Assembly (NCBI GenBank): GCA_000621765.1
Contig: JHXJ01000008.1
Coordinates: 1-64,000 of the forward strand
From: Ruminococcaceae bacterium AB4001
Lineage (GTDB): Bacteria > Bacillota > Clostridia > Saccharofermentanales > Saccharofermentanaceae
Reading direction: 5' to 3'
Length of the DNA stretch: 64,000 nt
This document shows positions 50,372-58,968 of the stretch, in pieces. The notes beneath the pieces were generated by a model. The model saw only the letters and a list, made by a program, of their open reading frames with translations, did no database searches and was not told the origin of the DNA. A program made the translations under genes and the position numbers. The first letter of the stretch is position 1, and each line of letters starts with the position of its first letter.

Positions 50372-53302
50372 ATGAATACGCCGGCTCTTTCGAAAATCTC
50401 CCGCAGCAGCTACTGGGACAATATCAAGGGACTTCTGATCCTTCTGGTGGTCTTTGGCCATCTGATAGCCGAGCTGCAGGGAAGATCCGGAAGCATTGAT
50501 GCCACAGTCAATTACATATACCTTTTCCATATGCCGGCATTTGTATTTGTGTCGGGCTATTTCGGGAAGGGCGAGAAGGCCAGAAGCTTTGAAAAGATAA
50601 TAAAATTAGTATTCTTATTCTTTATATTCAATAGCATTACCGTTTTTGCGCAGGGGTATACGGCCTATTTAGAGCCCATATATTCATACTGGTATCTGAT
50701 AGCGCTTATCGTGTGGAGGCTTACTGCCCACCACATCTCCAAGTTCAGGCTGATCAACATCATCCTGTTTACGGCAGCGCTTCTCATCGGATTCTTTGCA
50801 GCGATCGACAATCACTTCGCGGCTGCAAGGGTCATTGGTTACTATCCTTTCTATATGCTCGGATATCAGCTCAGCGTAAAGGACAGCGAGAAACTGGTTT
50901 CGTCCAAATATGGGAAAAGGGCAGGTATCGGTGCCGCTGCGCTGGCAGTAGCTGCGGTACTGGCGTTCCTGGTCAACACATATGTGGATTTTCCTGACAG
51001 GGCTCTGGTCCTGCTGCCTTACGAAGAACCGGTGGATTTTTTCAGGAGAGTTGCACTGTTCGCGATCGCGCTTATCGTCATCTATGCATTAAGGAACATT
51101 ACTCCGGATAAAGAAATACCGCTGCTTACGATGTTCGGAAGAAATTCTTTATGGATCTTCATCCTTCACAGACTTCCGGCAGTCTGGCTCAGTTATTACA
51201 TCTTCGAGCTTCCGGTACCTTTGATCTTCGTTACTTCCTTATCGAGTGCACTGGGTTTAAGCCTCGCATTCGGAAACGATTATGTCGCCGGCTTCATGAA
51301 CAAGTTCCTGAATGCCGGAGCGGAGATCTTTACTTCAGACAAAAAGAAGATAAGTCTTGCAAAGATCGCTGCATTGCTTGTCGCACTGGGATTTGTGGTG
51401 CTTGCAGTCTTCAATGCGGTAGACAGTGCTTTCAAGGATATTCCTGAAGAAGAGCCCGTAGATACAGAGTCAACAGAAGAAGACATCATCTATCCCGTCA
51501 TGAGTGATGCCCGTAAAGCTGAATTTGATGACGCTTTCCGCATCACATTTGCAGGCGACCTTATTCTCCTTGAAGATCAGGTAAATCTCGGATATACCGG
51601 CAATGGCTACGATTACAGCGATGTTTTCGAATACGCCAAGCCTTACATCGAGTCCGCGGATCTCGCGATCGGCGTTTTCGAGGGGCCGATGGCAGGTGTA
51701 GATAAGGGGTACTCTTCGAGTAATTTCTACGACAATAAGAGATTGTTCCTGAATTTTCCGGATGAGTTCGCCGCTGCGGTAAAGGCTGCCGGTTTTGACC
51801 TTGTTACTACTGCGAACAATCACCTCATGGATAAGGGCGAAGAGGGAGCATTAAGAACGCTCGATGTTCTTGACCGCACAGGCCTTGACCACACCGGTTC
51901 TTACAGGAGCGCCGGAGAGAAGGCTGAAAACCGCGTGAAACTTGTCGAGTATCAGGGCATAAAGATCGCGGTATTGTCTTATACATACGGAACTAACTAT
52001 GTGGATACCGCTGAACTGATCGACGGACAGTATTCTTATATGACTTCTATAGCAGGCGGTACCGAAGGCGAACAGTTCGAGAAACTGAAGGCTGGAGTGG
52101 AGGAGGACTTCAGGGCGGCGAAGGCAATGTCTCCTGACCTGATCCTTGTGCTTCCGCATCTTGGCACACAGTTCATCAATGAAGCCGATGAGGAACAGGA
52201 AGTCTGGTTCAACATCTTCAAGGAGAACGGCGCCGACATAATCCTCGGAGACCATTCTCATGCAGTCCAGCCCGCTCTGATAGAAGATTACAACGGCAGA
52301 ACTGTTTTCACCGCATATTGCCCGGGTAATTTCGCGAATATCTACCGCGGCGACCAGGGCGATACGAGCATGCTGATCGACATTTATATCGACCGCGATA
52401 CCAAGGAGATAATCGGAGGCTCAGTTGTCCCGCTCTATACTTATGCGCCGGCAGACGGAAATTACCGCGCTGTTCCTGTATATGACATAGCTTTTGATTC
52501 TGATCTCCGCGCACATCTGACGACGGATGACATCAAGCGCGCTGCTGATGCGAACAGCATTATCACAAGCGTGCTCTTCGGAAATGAGATGGATATCAAT
52601 TCCGTTACCGAGAGATATTACTTCGACAAGGACGGATTCATCCGTTCAAAGGCTACGGGCCTTGAGTTAACGGATGAGATGAAGAACGGCACTCTGTACG
52701 GCGCCATGAGTGAAGCCGGAAGCATCTGCTTTGTAGGTGACAGCGTCACTGAAGGCTCGAAGAACGGCGGCTGTCCCTGGTACGAACCCATTGAGGAATA
52801 CTTCCCGGGCAAGGACATCTCAAACTTCTCAAGGGGAGGATGCACGATCTCATATCTGCTCGAAAACATCGACTCGATCCCAGCTTCTGACCTTTATGTG
52901 ATCGCCATCGGGACGAACGACGTGCGCTACCGTGAGGAGAGTTTCTGCGCCATGACATCAGATGAATTTATCGATACATACAAAAAACTGACGGATGGTC
53001 TCAAAGCAAAGTCGCCTGATGCGGGATTCGTTCTTATCGCGCCCTGGTATTCGACAGACGGCGATCTTTTCTCTCCGATGACTTACGACGAAAAGACCGC
53101 GCTTAACCGCGAGTATTCGGCAGCGGTCGGAGAATACTGCAAAGCGAATTCATTCATGTTCATCGATGCTAATGAATACCTGAAGCATGTATTGGACACG
53201 TCTCCCGACAGGACATATCTGCTCGATCACATTCATCCGAATGCATCAAAGGGCGTTATCCTTTATTCTGAGGCTGTCCTGCTCTCAGGCAGCGGGAATT
53301 AA
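50372..53302 (+). CDS. Acyltransferase-3 / CapA / SGNH triple-domain fusion
   Basis: 976 residues. N-terminal acyltransferase-3 membrane domain (about 5-325: RSSYWDNIKGLLILLVVFGH, YLFHMPAFVFVSGYF), a further membrane segment (about 330-348), a CapA-type metallophosphatase-like domain (about 386-700: FAGDLILL, TTANNHLMDKG, LPHLGTQF, GDHSHAVQP) and a C-terminal SGNH hydrolase (about 785-976: FVGDSVTEG, SRGGCT, IGTND, DHIHP with the catalytic Asp and His). Acyltransferase-3 plus SGNH occurs in OatA-type O-acetyltransferases; the CapA domain between them is unusual. The soluble parts should be extracytoplasmic. A role in modifying a wall or capsular polymer is likely. Confidence 0.88.
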   Translation: MNTPALSKISRSSYWDNIKGLLILLVVFGHLIAELQGRSGSIDATVNYIYLFHMPAFVFVSGYFGKGEKARSFEKIIKLVFLFFIFNSITVFAQGYTAYLEPIYSYWYLIALIVWRLTAHHISKFRLINIILFTAALLIGFFAAIDNHFAAARVIGYYPFYMLGYQLSVKDSEKLVSSKYGKRAGIGAAALAVAAVLAFLVNTYVDFPDRALVLLPYEEPVDFFRRVALFAIALIVIYALRNITPDKEIPLLTMFGRNSLWIFILHRLPAVWLSYYIFELPVPLIFVTSLSSALGLSLAFGNDYVAGFMNKFLNAGAEIFTSDKKKISLAKIAALLVALGFVVLAVFNAVDSAFKDIPEEEPVDTESTEEDIIYPVMSDARKAEFDDAFRITFAGDLILLEDQVNLGYTGNGYDYSDVFEYAKPYIESADLAIGVFEGPMAGVDKGYSSSNFYDNKRLFLNFPDEFAAAVKAAGFDLVTTANNHLMDKGEEGALRTLDVLDRTGLDHTGSYRSAGEKAENRVKLVEYQGIKIAVLSYTYGTNYVDTAELIDGQYSYMTSIAGGTEGEQFEKLKAGVEEDFRAAKAMSPDLILVLPHLGTQFINEADEEQEVWFNIFKENGADIILGDHSHAVQPALIEDYNGRTVFTAYCPGNFANIYRGDQGDTSMLIDIYIDRDTKEIIGGSVVPLYTYAPADGNYRAVPVYDIAFDSDLRAHLTTDDIKRAADANSIITSVLFGNEMDINSVTERYYFDKDGFIRSKATGLELTDEMKNGTLYGAMSEAGSICFVGDSVTEGSKNGGCPWYEPIEEYFPGKDISNFSRGGCTISYLLENIDSIPASDLYVIAIGTNDVRYREESFCAMTSDEFIDTYKKLTDGLKAKSPDAGFVLIAPWYSTDGDLFSPMTYDEKTALNREYSAAVGEYCKANSFMFIDANEYLKHVLDTSPDRTYLLDHIHPNASKGVILYSEAVLLSGSGN

Positions 53303-53306
53303 GCAG

Positions 53307-54554
53307 ATGAAGATCAGGGTAGGAATAATCGGAGGCGGAGCGGCAGGGCTTTTCGCGGCATGCCAGTTCAAAAGGCTTTCCGGAACGGAAGACTTTGAAG
53401 TCACCATAGTCGAGAGAAATAATATTCCCGGCAAAAAGCTCATACTTACAGGCCACGGACGGTGCAACATTACCAACCGCAAAGACGCTTCCCTGCTTAA
53501 GGAAGGGTTCCACGAAGCCGGTAATTTCATATATCCGGCATTAAGGGAGTTCGGTCCCGAAGATACCGTAAGGTTCGTGGAAGACGGTCTCGGTCTTAAG
53601 ACCAAGGAAGAGGATAACAACAGGATTTTCCCAGTCTGCGACAGTGCCATCACGGTAAGGGATACGATCCTTTCATATCTTTCCGGCAGCGTGAAGACCA
53701 TATGCAATGCTGAGGTTCAGGAGATTAAAAAGACCGATGTGTTCGAAGTAAAGACATCAGCAGGGACGATGGTTTTTGACAGGCTTATCCTCTCATGCGG
53801 AGGAAGCTCGTTCCCGAAAACAGGATCGACCGGCTGTTCATATGCATTTGCAGAGAGCCTTGGCCATACCATAGTGCCTGTAAGGGGAGCACTTGCACCG
53901 ATTATAGTTAAGTCTGACGCCAGGAAGCTGACATCCTCATTAAGCGGAGTATCTGTCAACGTAAAGTTATCTCTTCTTATTGACGGCAAGGTAACCGCTT
54001 CTCAAAGCAGAGAGATGCTGTTTGCAGAATTCGGCATTACGGGACCTGCGGCCATGGAACTTTCGAGAGAGGTTCCGCCGGATATTAAAGGAATAAATGC
54101 ATCGGTCGAGGCTGATCTGATCCCCGACATGAGCGATGAGGCTTTCGACCAGGAAATGCAGAAGCTCATCTGTGATCACCCGGACACCAAGATCACGACG
54201 CTTCTTTCAAGATACATGCCTGCTTCAGCAGCTGAAGAGGTTGCAACACTTACCGGTACGGCAGGGCAGTACGCGCAGGGATTTACAAAAGAAAACCGCA
54301 AAAAGCTGATAAATGGGGCAAAGCACCTGAAAATGGAAATAGCCGAAGTTCCGCAGATCGAGAAAGCGTATGTTACCAGAGGCGGCGTGTCGCTTAAGGA
54401 AGTCGACAGGAAGACGATGCAGTCCAAGAAAACGGAAGGGCTTTATATCATCGGTGAAGCTTTGGATATCGACGGAATAAGCGGCGGCTATAATCTTCAG
54501 GCATGCATGAGCGGGGCCTATCTGGCCGTAAAGAGCATATTAAAGTCCGTCTGA
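53307..54554 (+). CDS. HI0933/YhiN-type FAD-dependent oxidoreductase
   Basis: 415 residues from ATG 53307, 4 bases after the previous stop. Rossmann FAD motif GIIGGGAAGLFAA at the N-terminus, PGKKLILTGHGRCNITN and C-terminal GEALDIDGISGGYNLQACMSGAYLA, typical of the HI0933/BaiN-like flavoprotein family. Some relatives reduce bile-acid intermediates, but most have no known substrate, so no specific function is claimed. Confidence 0.9.
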   Translation: MKIRVGIIGGGAAGLFAACQFKRLSGTEDFEVTIVERNNIPGKKLILTGHGRCNITNRKDASLLKEGFHEAGNFIYPALREFGPEDTVRFVEDGLGLKTKEEDNNRIFPVCDSAITVRDTILSYLSGSVKTICNAEVQEIKKTDVFEVKTSAGTMVFDRLILSCGGSSFPKTGSTGCSYAFAESLGHTIVPVRGALAPIIVKSDARKLTSSLSGVSVNVKLSLLIDGKVTASQSREMLFAEFGITGPAAMELSREVPPDIKGINASVEADLIPDMSDEAFDQEMQKLICDHPDTKITTLLSRYMPASAAEEVATLTGTAGQYAQGFTKENRKKLINGAKHLKMEIAEVPQIEKAYVTRGGVSLKEVDRKTMQSKKTEGLYIIGEALDIDGISGGYNLQACMSGAYLAVKSILKSV

Positions 54555-54557
54555 TAT

Positions 54558-54731
54558 TCACATCTGGTGACGTACGGTCTTATACTCGTCTCCGTCTTTG
54601 TAATAGGGACATTCCTTGCACTTGCGCTGTGATAAACGGATGATCTCATCCTCATCAAGATCGAGGTCGCAGACGACCTCTCCGGTATATTCATCGATAT
54701 AGGAATACTGACAGGATTCGCAATCAGCCAT
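54558..54731 (-). CDS. DUF6472 family small protein
   Basis: 57 residues, below common gene cut-offs: Met-Ala-Asp-Cys-Glu-Ser-Cys, then YIDEYTGEVVCDLDLDEDEI, then KCKECPYYKDGDEYKTVRHQM. The Cys pattern and the CPYY..GDEY..VR.QM ending match DUF6472, a small clostridial protein often placed near divIC. It lies 10 bases downstream of divIC on the same strand. Cysteine pairs suggest metal binding. No function is known. Confidence 0.75.
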   Translation of the reverse strand: MADCESCQYSYIDEYTGEVVCDLDLDEDEIIRLSQRKCKECPYYKDGDEYKTVRHQM

Positions 54732-54741
54732 AGCTTGCCGA

Positions 54742-55050
54742 TTATTGATACTTCTCGCCGTTTACTCTGAAGATGATCTCGCCCGGATAGACCATGTCGA
54801 GCTGTGTTCTTGCAACGCTCTCGACATATGTATTGTCTTTTCCGAATTCTTCCTCAGCTCTTATCTGCTTGAGTTTGTCGGACAAAGCTTCGGACTGCGC
54901 TATCAGAGAAGAATTCTCAGCCAGAAGACGTTCTTTCTGTCTGTTGATGTTATAGAAACGGGTTACGCTCAGGACAATAAGAAAGATGCCCACGATAAGG
55001 ACAAGTGTCGTGAGAAAGTTGATTCCGTATCTTTTCCTTTTAATGCGCAA
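54742..55050 (-). CDS. divIC: DivIC/FtsB-type cell-division protein
   Basis: 102 residues from a TTG start with GAGGA nearby. Short basic N-terminus, one membrane segment (about 12-30), then a coiled coil (RQKERLLAENSSLIAQSEALSDKLKQI) and a C-terminal DMVYPGEIIF typical of the septum-formation-initiator family. It works with FtsL and DivIB to activate septal wall synthesis. It is in the usual neighbourhood of rqcP. Confidence 0.85.
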   Translation of the reverse strand: MRIKRKRYGINFLTTLVLIVGIFLIVLSVTRFYNINRQKERLLAENSSLIAQSEALSDKLKQIRAEEEFGKDNTYVESVARTQLDMVYPGEIIFRVNGEKYQ

Positions 55051-55089
55051 TTCCGTATCCTCGAAAAATAGTTATACAGTTATTGTTGC

Positions 55090-55124
55090 TTAACCCCGGG
55101 TTCAAAACAACTGCCCGGGGTTAA
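55090..55124 (-). terminator. GC-rich hairpin between rqcP and divIC
   Basis: TTAACCCCGGG (55090-55100) pairs perfectly with CCCGGGGTTAA (55114-55124). On the minus strand it lies 31 bases after the rqcP stop. No clear T run, so it may attenuate rather than end transcription. Confidence 0.55.
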
Positions 55125-55155
55125 ACTTAAAGAGAATGTAATATTTGAATTGAAC

Positions 55156-55398
55156 TCATTCCAGAAGTTCGTACATGGATGCCGCTTCGTCTTTCCTTAC
55201 GGTCTCGGGAAGAGCTGTCACTTTGAATTTGACCTCGCCGTTTCCGAATACGATACAGACGATATCACCGATCTTGAGCTTGACGGACGGCTTGGCAGGT
55301 TTGCCGTTTACCGTGACTCTTCCAGCCTGGCAGACGTCATTGGCTACGGTCCTGCGCTTGATGACTCTCGAAAGCTTTAGGAATTTATCAAGTCTCAT
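55156..55398 (-). CDS. rqcP: RqcP-like S4-domain RNA-binding protein
   Basis: 80 residues that form an S4 domain: MRLDKFLKLSRVIKRRTVANDVCQAGRVTVNGKPAKPS, then a beta end. RqcP (YabO/Hsp15-type) binds 50S subunits with stalled nascent chains and supports C-terminal tailing. The start overlaps the recR stop by 11 bases, and divIC follows. This order is close to that in Bacillus. Confidence 0.88.
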   Translation of the reverse strand: MRLDKFLKLSRVIKRRTVANDVCQAGRVTVNGKPAKPSVKLKIGDIVCIVFGNGEVKFKVTALPETVRKDEAASMYELLE

Positions 55399-56011
55399 CT
55401 TTTTCTCCCGTCATGGTGACTCTTCCTTTAAGTGCAGAAAGGAGAGTCAGGTCATCTGCATATTCGATGTCAGAACCCATCGGAAGACCTGATGCGAGCC
55501 TGGACACCTTGATGCCGGAAGGATCCAGCATCCTTGAAAGATAAAGGGCTGTCGCATTTCCTTCGGCAGTCTGGTTGGTAGCTACGATGACCTCAGTGAT
55601 CTCCGAATGATCCGTAAGACGCTGGATAAGAGCGGGGATCGTAGTGTCCGAAATACTCATTGACTTCATCGGATTGAATACGCCGTGAAGGACATGGTAA
55701 AGCCCCTTATATTCGTGAGCGCGTTCAAATGCCGATACATCCTTGGGTGACTCGACCACGAGAAGCGTGGTCTTATCCCTGAGCGGATCTGCGCAGATAG
55801 GGCAGGGGTCTGAATCCGTGAAGTTCTGGCAGCAGGAGCATCTTTTGGTAGAAGTCCTGGCTTCAGTGATCGCGGCTGTCAGCGCCTGCGCATCCTTTTC
55901 GTCCATTGCAAGGATATGGAAAGCAAGACGCTGCGCACTCCTGCCTCCTATACCCGGAAGGCTGCTAAGCTGCGCTATGAGATTCTGGATTGAAGGTGAG
56001 TATCTTGCCAT
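55388..56011 (-). CDS. recR: Recombination protein RecR
   Basis: 207 residues: an N-terminal helix-hairpin-helix (LSSLPGIGGRSAQRLAFHIL), a C4 zinc finger (CSCCQNFTDSDPCPIC), then a Toprim domain (LLVVESPKDVSAFE, and later IVATNQTAEGNATALYL). RecR with RecO loads RecA at gaps. It is directly downstream of ybaB (2-base gap) and dnaX, the conserved bacterial order. Confidence 0.97.
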   Translation of the reverse strand: MARYSPSIQNLIAQLSSLPGIGGRSAQRLAFHILAMDEKDAQALTAAITEARTSTKRCSCCQNFTDSDPCPICADPLRDKTTLLVVESPKDVSAFERAHEYKGLYHVLHGVFNPMKSMSISDTTIPALIQRLTDHSEITEVIVATNQTAEGNATALYLSRMLDPSGIKVSRLASGLPMGSDIEYADDLTLLSALKGRVTMTGEKDET

Positions 56012-56013
56012 GA

Positions 56014-56352
56014 TCAGAAGGGCATCTTCATTCCGCCGGTAATAGCTCCGATACGCTCCTGGTTTGTCTTGTCGATCTGCTCAAGAGCCTGGTTAGCTGC
56101 GGCAATAATGAGATCCTGAAGGCCTTCGATATCCTCGGGATCAACAACTTCCTTTGCGATCTCAACATTCGTTACCACGTGCTTGCCAGTAACGACAACC
56201 TTAACGAGCTCACCGCCTGCTGTGCCTGTAAACTCCATAGCCTGGATCTCGGCCTGAGCCATCTCGATCTGTCTCTGCATCTTCTGGGCCTGAGCCACTA
56301 CCTGACTCATATTGCCGCCCATTCCCATTCCTCCACGGAATCCTTTTGCCAT
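56014..56352 (-). CDS. ybaB: YbaB/EbfC nucleoid-associated protein
   Basis: 112 residues. Gly/Met-rich N-terminus, then QAQKMQRQIEMAQAEIQAMEFTGTAGGELVKVVVTG and a C-terminal EDIEGLQDLIIAAANQALEQ. A DNA-binding dimer of the dnaX-ybaB-recR cluster, 61 bases downstream of dnaX. Confidence 0.96.
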   Translation of the reverse strand: MAKGFRGGMGMGGNMSQVVAQAQKMQRQIEMAQAEIQAMEFTGTAGGELVKVVVTGKHVVTNVEIAKEVVDPEDIEGLQDLIIAAANQALEQIDKTNQERIGAITGGMKMPF

Positions 56353-56413
56353 AATGATAACCTCCGAAAAATATATCTATTTGTTATTTGCTGATTAATG
56401 CCTGTCCCTCTGG

Positions 56414-58702
56414 TCAGTCTTCGTCTCCGAAATGCACGTCAGTGGGAACTCCTAAACTCTTTGAACGTTCATTAAGATCGTCCATCATCTTTTCTATGCG
56501 GCTTTCCTGCTTTTTCTTCTCCTGCGCGGAGTACTGTGTCATGGTGCAGACATAGAGGTGATCGATGCCGAATTCATCCTTGATTCCGGCAGAGATCTGC
56601 TTGAAAGTAGCGGACTTTTTAAGGTTGTCCATCCTCTTGGTATCGCTGTCTTCAAAGACGATGAAGGCAGACGTTCCGTCTTTCTTGAAACTTGTATGCT
56701 CAAGTATTACGGCAATGTTGTCGTTTGTTTCCTTGAGCCTTGAAGTGATATTGGCCCATCTGACCGCAATGTCAGCTTCCTCGCCGGTGAACTGGGGTGC
56801 CCTGACAGGTTCCCTGGATCTGCCGTCTACTATAAGGCCGCTCTTGTCAGCCTGTTCAGCCAGCTGCGAACGGGGCTTGGCGGGAGCTCTGACTTCCGGT
56901 TCCTTTGCTGGAGTGCTTTCCGGTTCATCTGATGTCAGATCCGTAAGGAAAGAAGATGACAGGTGGGCAAAGATACCCGGAACGGGTGCCGGTGAGTCAT
57001 CGCTGTCATCGTATGAGGATGAGACAGGTTCTTCAGGCTCATCCAGACCGAATGACAGAGGAGCTTCCGGTTCTTCAGGTACATATGAGAAGATCGTCGG
57101 CTCTGAATTTCTGTCAAAAGAATCGTCAGCCGGGATGTATTCGTCGTTGTCGTCGTCTCCGTCTTCAGGCTCATCATCAGGTTCAGCGGAAATAGGCGCA
57201 CTGGTGAATGTGAGCGATGTTTCCTTTTTGGGTTCTGATGTGGACGCTGTTCCTGCTTCACTTGCAAGCGAAGTGAAAGAGAAGATGCTTGAAGGTGTAG
57301 AAGAAGGCTGGGGTCTGTAAGGCTCAGCCGCTTTTGCGGTCGGTGACGGCTGGGGTCTGTAGGGTGCGGGAGCGACAAAAGCCGGCTTGCTTTCTTCGGG
57401 TTCACTTGAAGCTGAATCGGAAGACTCAGCAGGCTTTTCTTCTTTCTCTGCGCTGTCTTTGACAACGGGAACTACGGGCTCAGACTTGTCCTCTTCTTTT
57501 GCAGTTTCTGTAACGGCCGGAGCATCATCCAGAGTGATCTCACGGGCTTTTTCAGCCTGCTTCTTCTCGAAATCGGGAATAACGATAGGCGTTACGGGAA
57601 GATTAGATTTTCTTCCGCAGAGGCGCATGAGCATGAGCTCAAAGCTGGTCGGGATATCAGGAGATTTCCTAAGTTCGGCATATTCTTTTGAAAGATATAC
57701 GATATATCCCGTAAGCGTATCAGCATTAACCTTGGAGGCTGTCTGATACATGTCCTGGATCGTTTCCTTCGGGTAGGGAAGATATACGATGGGGTCAGCC
57801 TTCACACGGATGATGAGAAGGTCCCTGAAATATGCGGCGAGGTCCAATGTGAAACGCGCCTGGTTCTTGCCTGAAGCGTTTAAGATCTCGCAAAGATCGA
57901 TAAGTTCGTCAAAGCGTGAGTCAATAAGGCAGTTAGCCATCTTGAAGAGGAAGGAACTGTCAACGGTTCCGGTGATCCTCTCGACATCCTGTGAGCTGAT
58001 GGGTTCGTCTCCGCCTGAGATTGCGGATATCTGGTCGAGAAGTGAAAGAGCATCACGCAGGGCACCGTCAGATCTCGAAGCAATGAGACGGAGTGCGTCG
58101 TCAGTTGCCCTGATACCGGACTTGCCACAGACTTCCCTGAGCCTTCCTGTAATGAGATCCAACGGGATACGCTTGAAATCGTATCTCTGGCATCTTGAGA
58201 TGATGGTCGCCGGGATCTTATCGGATTCTGTGGTCGCGAAAAGGAATATTACATGCTTCGGAGGTTCTTCGATCGTCTTGAGGAGTGCATTGAAAGCACC
58301 CTTTGAGAGCATGTGGACCTCGTCGATGATATAGACTTTGTATTTTGTCCTGGTGGGAGCGAAATTAACTTCCTGAAGGATGGGGCGGATATCGTCAACG
58401 CCGTTATTTGATGCGGCGTCCATCTCGGTGACGTCCAGAATGGAGCCGTCGAGAATTCCCTTGCAGGCAGCACACTCATTACAGGGATTGCCGTTAACGG
58501 GGTGTTCGCAGTTGACGCTGCGGGCGAAGATCTTGGCGATGGTGGTCTTACCGGTACCGTGCTGGCCGCAGAAAAGGTAAGCGTGCGCCAGTTTCCCGGA
58601 TATTACCGACTGTCTCAAAGCGCCGACAGCAGCTTCCTGACCGACGACGTCATCGAAAGTTAGTGGCCTGTACTGTCTGTAGAGAACGATATGATCTTCC
58701 AT
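56414..58702 (-). CDS. dnaX: DNA polymerase III gamma/tau subunit
   Basis: 762 residues from ATG 58702 (MEDHIVLYRQYRP), with AAGGGG upstream; earlier ATGs lie toward the SRP RNA. Walker A GQHGTGKTT (46-54), zinc-binding Cys cluster (CEHPVNGNPCNECAAC), Walker B IIDEVHML and sensor TTESDKIPATIISRC. Domain III runs to about 370. A long Ser/Pro/Glu-rich linker (about 390-635) joins it to the C-terminal domain that contacts the polymerase in tau. DnaX is the clamp-loader motor. No slippery heptamer for programmed frameshifting was noticed. Confidence 0.97.
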   Translation of the reverse strand: MEDHIVLYRQYRPLTFDDVVGQEAAVGALRQSVISGKLAHAYLFCGQHGTGKTTIAKIFARSVNCEHPVNGNPCNECAACKGILDGSILDVTEMDAASNNGVDDIRPILQEVNFAPTRTKYKVYIIDEVHMLSKGAFNALLKTIEEPPKHVIFLFATTESDKIPATIISRCQRYDFKRIPLDLITGRLREVCGKSGIRATDDALRLIASRSDGALRDALSLLDQISAISGGDEPISSQDVERITGTVDSSFLFKMANCLIDSRFDELIDLCEILNASGKNQARFTLDLAAYFRDLLIIRVKADPIVYLPYPKETIQDMYQTASKVNADTLTGYIVYLSKEYAELRKSPDIPTSFELMLMRLCGRKSNLPVTPIVIPDFEKKQAEKAREITLDDAPAVTETAKEEDKSEPVVPVVKDSAEKEEKPAESSDSASSEPEESKPAFVAPAPYRPQPSPTAKAAEPYRPQPSSTPSSIFSFTSLASEAGTASTSEPKKETSLTFTSAPISAEPDDEPEDGDDDNDEYIPADDSFDRNSEPTIFSYVPEEPEAPLSFGLDEPEEPVSSSYDDSDDSPAPVPGIFAHLSSSFLTDLTSDEPESTPAKEPEVRAPAKPRSQLAEQADKSGLIVDGRSREPVRAPQFTGEEADIAVRWANITSRLKETNDNIAVILEHTSFKKDGTSAFIVFEDSDTKRMDNLKKSATFKQISAGIKDEFGIDHLYVCTMTQYSAQEKKKQESRIEKMMDDLNERSKSLGVPTDVHFGDED

Positions 58703-58745
58703 AACCAGCCCCTTAAAATCCTTGTGAAAACTTAGTAAATAGTAC

Positions 58746-58884
58746 GTCCCGCCCGAACTGCCGCCGGTAAGGCTTGACCCGCGGCGCACTCCGTAAACCG
58801 CTTACTGCTGCTTCCTTCCGGACCTGACAGGGTTCACAGCCCGAAATCGCACGGGACCTTGGCCGGCGGCAGACCGCACGGGAC
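58746..58884 (-). ncRNA. ffs: Signal recognition particle RNA (4.5S type)
   Basis: The minus strand has the conserved helix 8 motif GTCAGGTCCGGAAGGAAGCA, and the two ends pair over a long stem, GTCCCG...GCCGCCGG with CCGGCGGC...CGGGAC. Size about 139 nt. It is transcribed just upstream of dnaX, the classic neighbour. Ends are estimated from the terminal stem. Confidence 0.95.
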
Positions 58885-58968
58885 GAACTAATAAATCACA
58901 TGAAGAATTATAACATAAAAGAATGAGATAACACTTCAATTATGAGGACAACCTTCAATGTGTCCAAA

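Noticed and set aside
56565-57320. Ser/Gly-rich plus-strand frame of about 250 codons opposite dnaX
   Set aside because: Mirror of the acidic, Pro/Glu/Ser-rich linker of DnaX; no start signals.
58746-58884. Alternative reading of the GC-rich palindromic region as a large terminator or REP element
   Set aside because: The GGAAGGAAGCA core and dnaX synteny identify it as SRP RNA.
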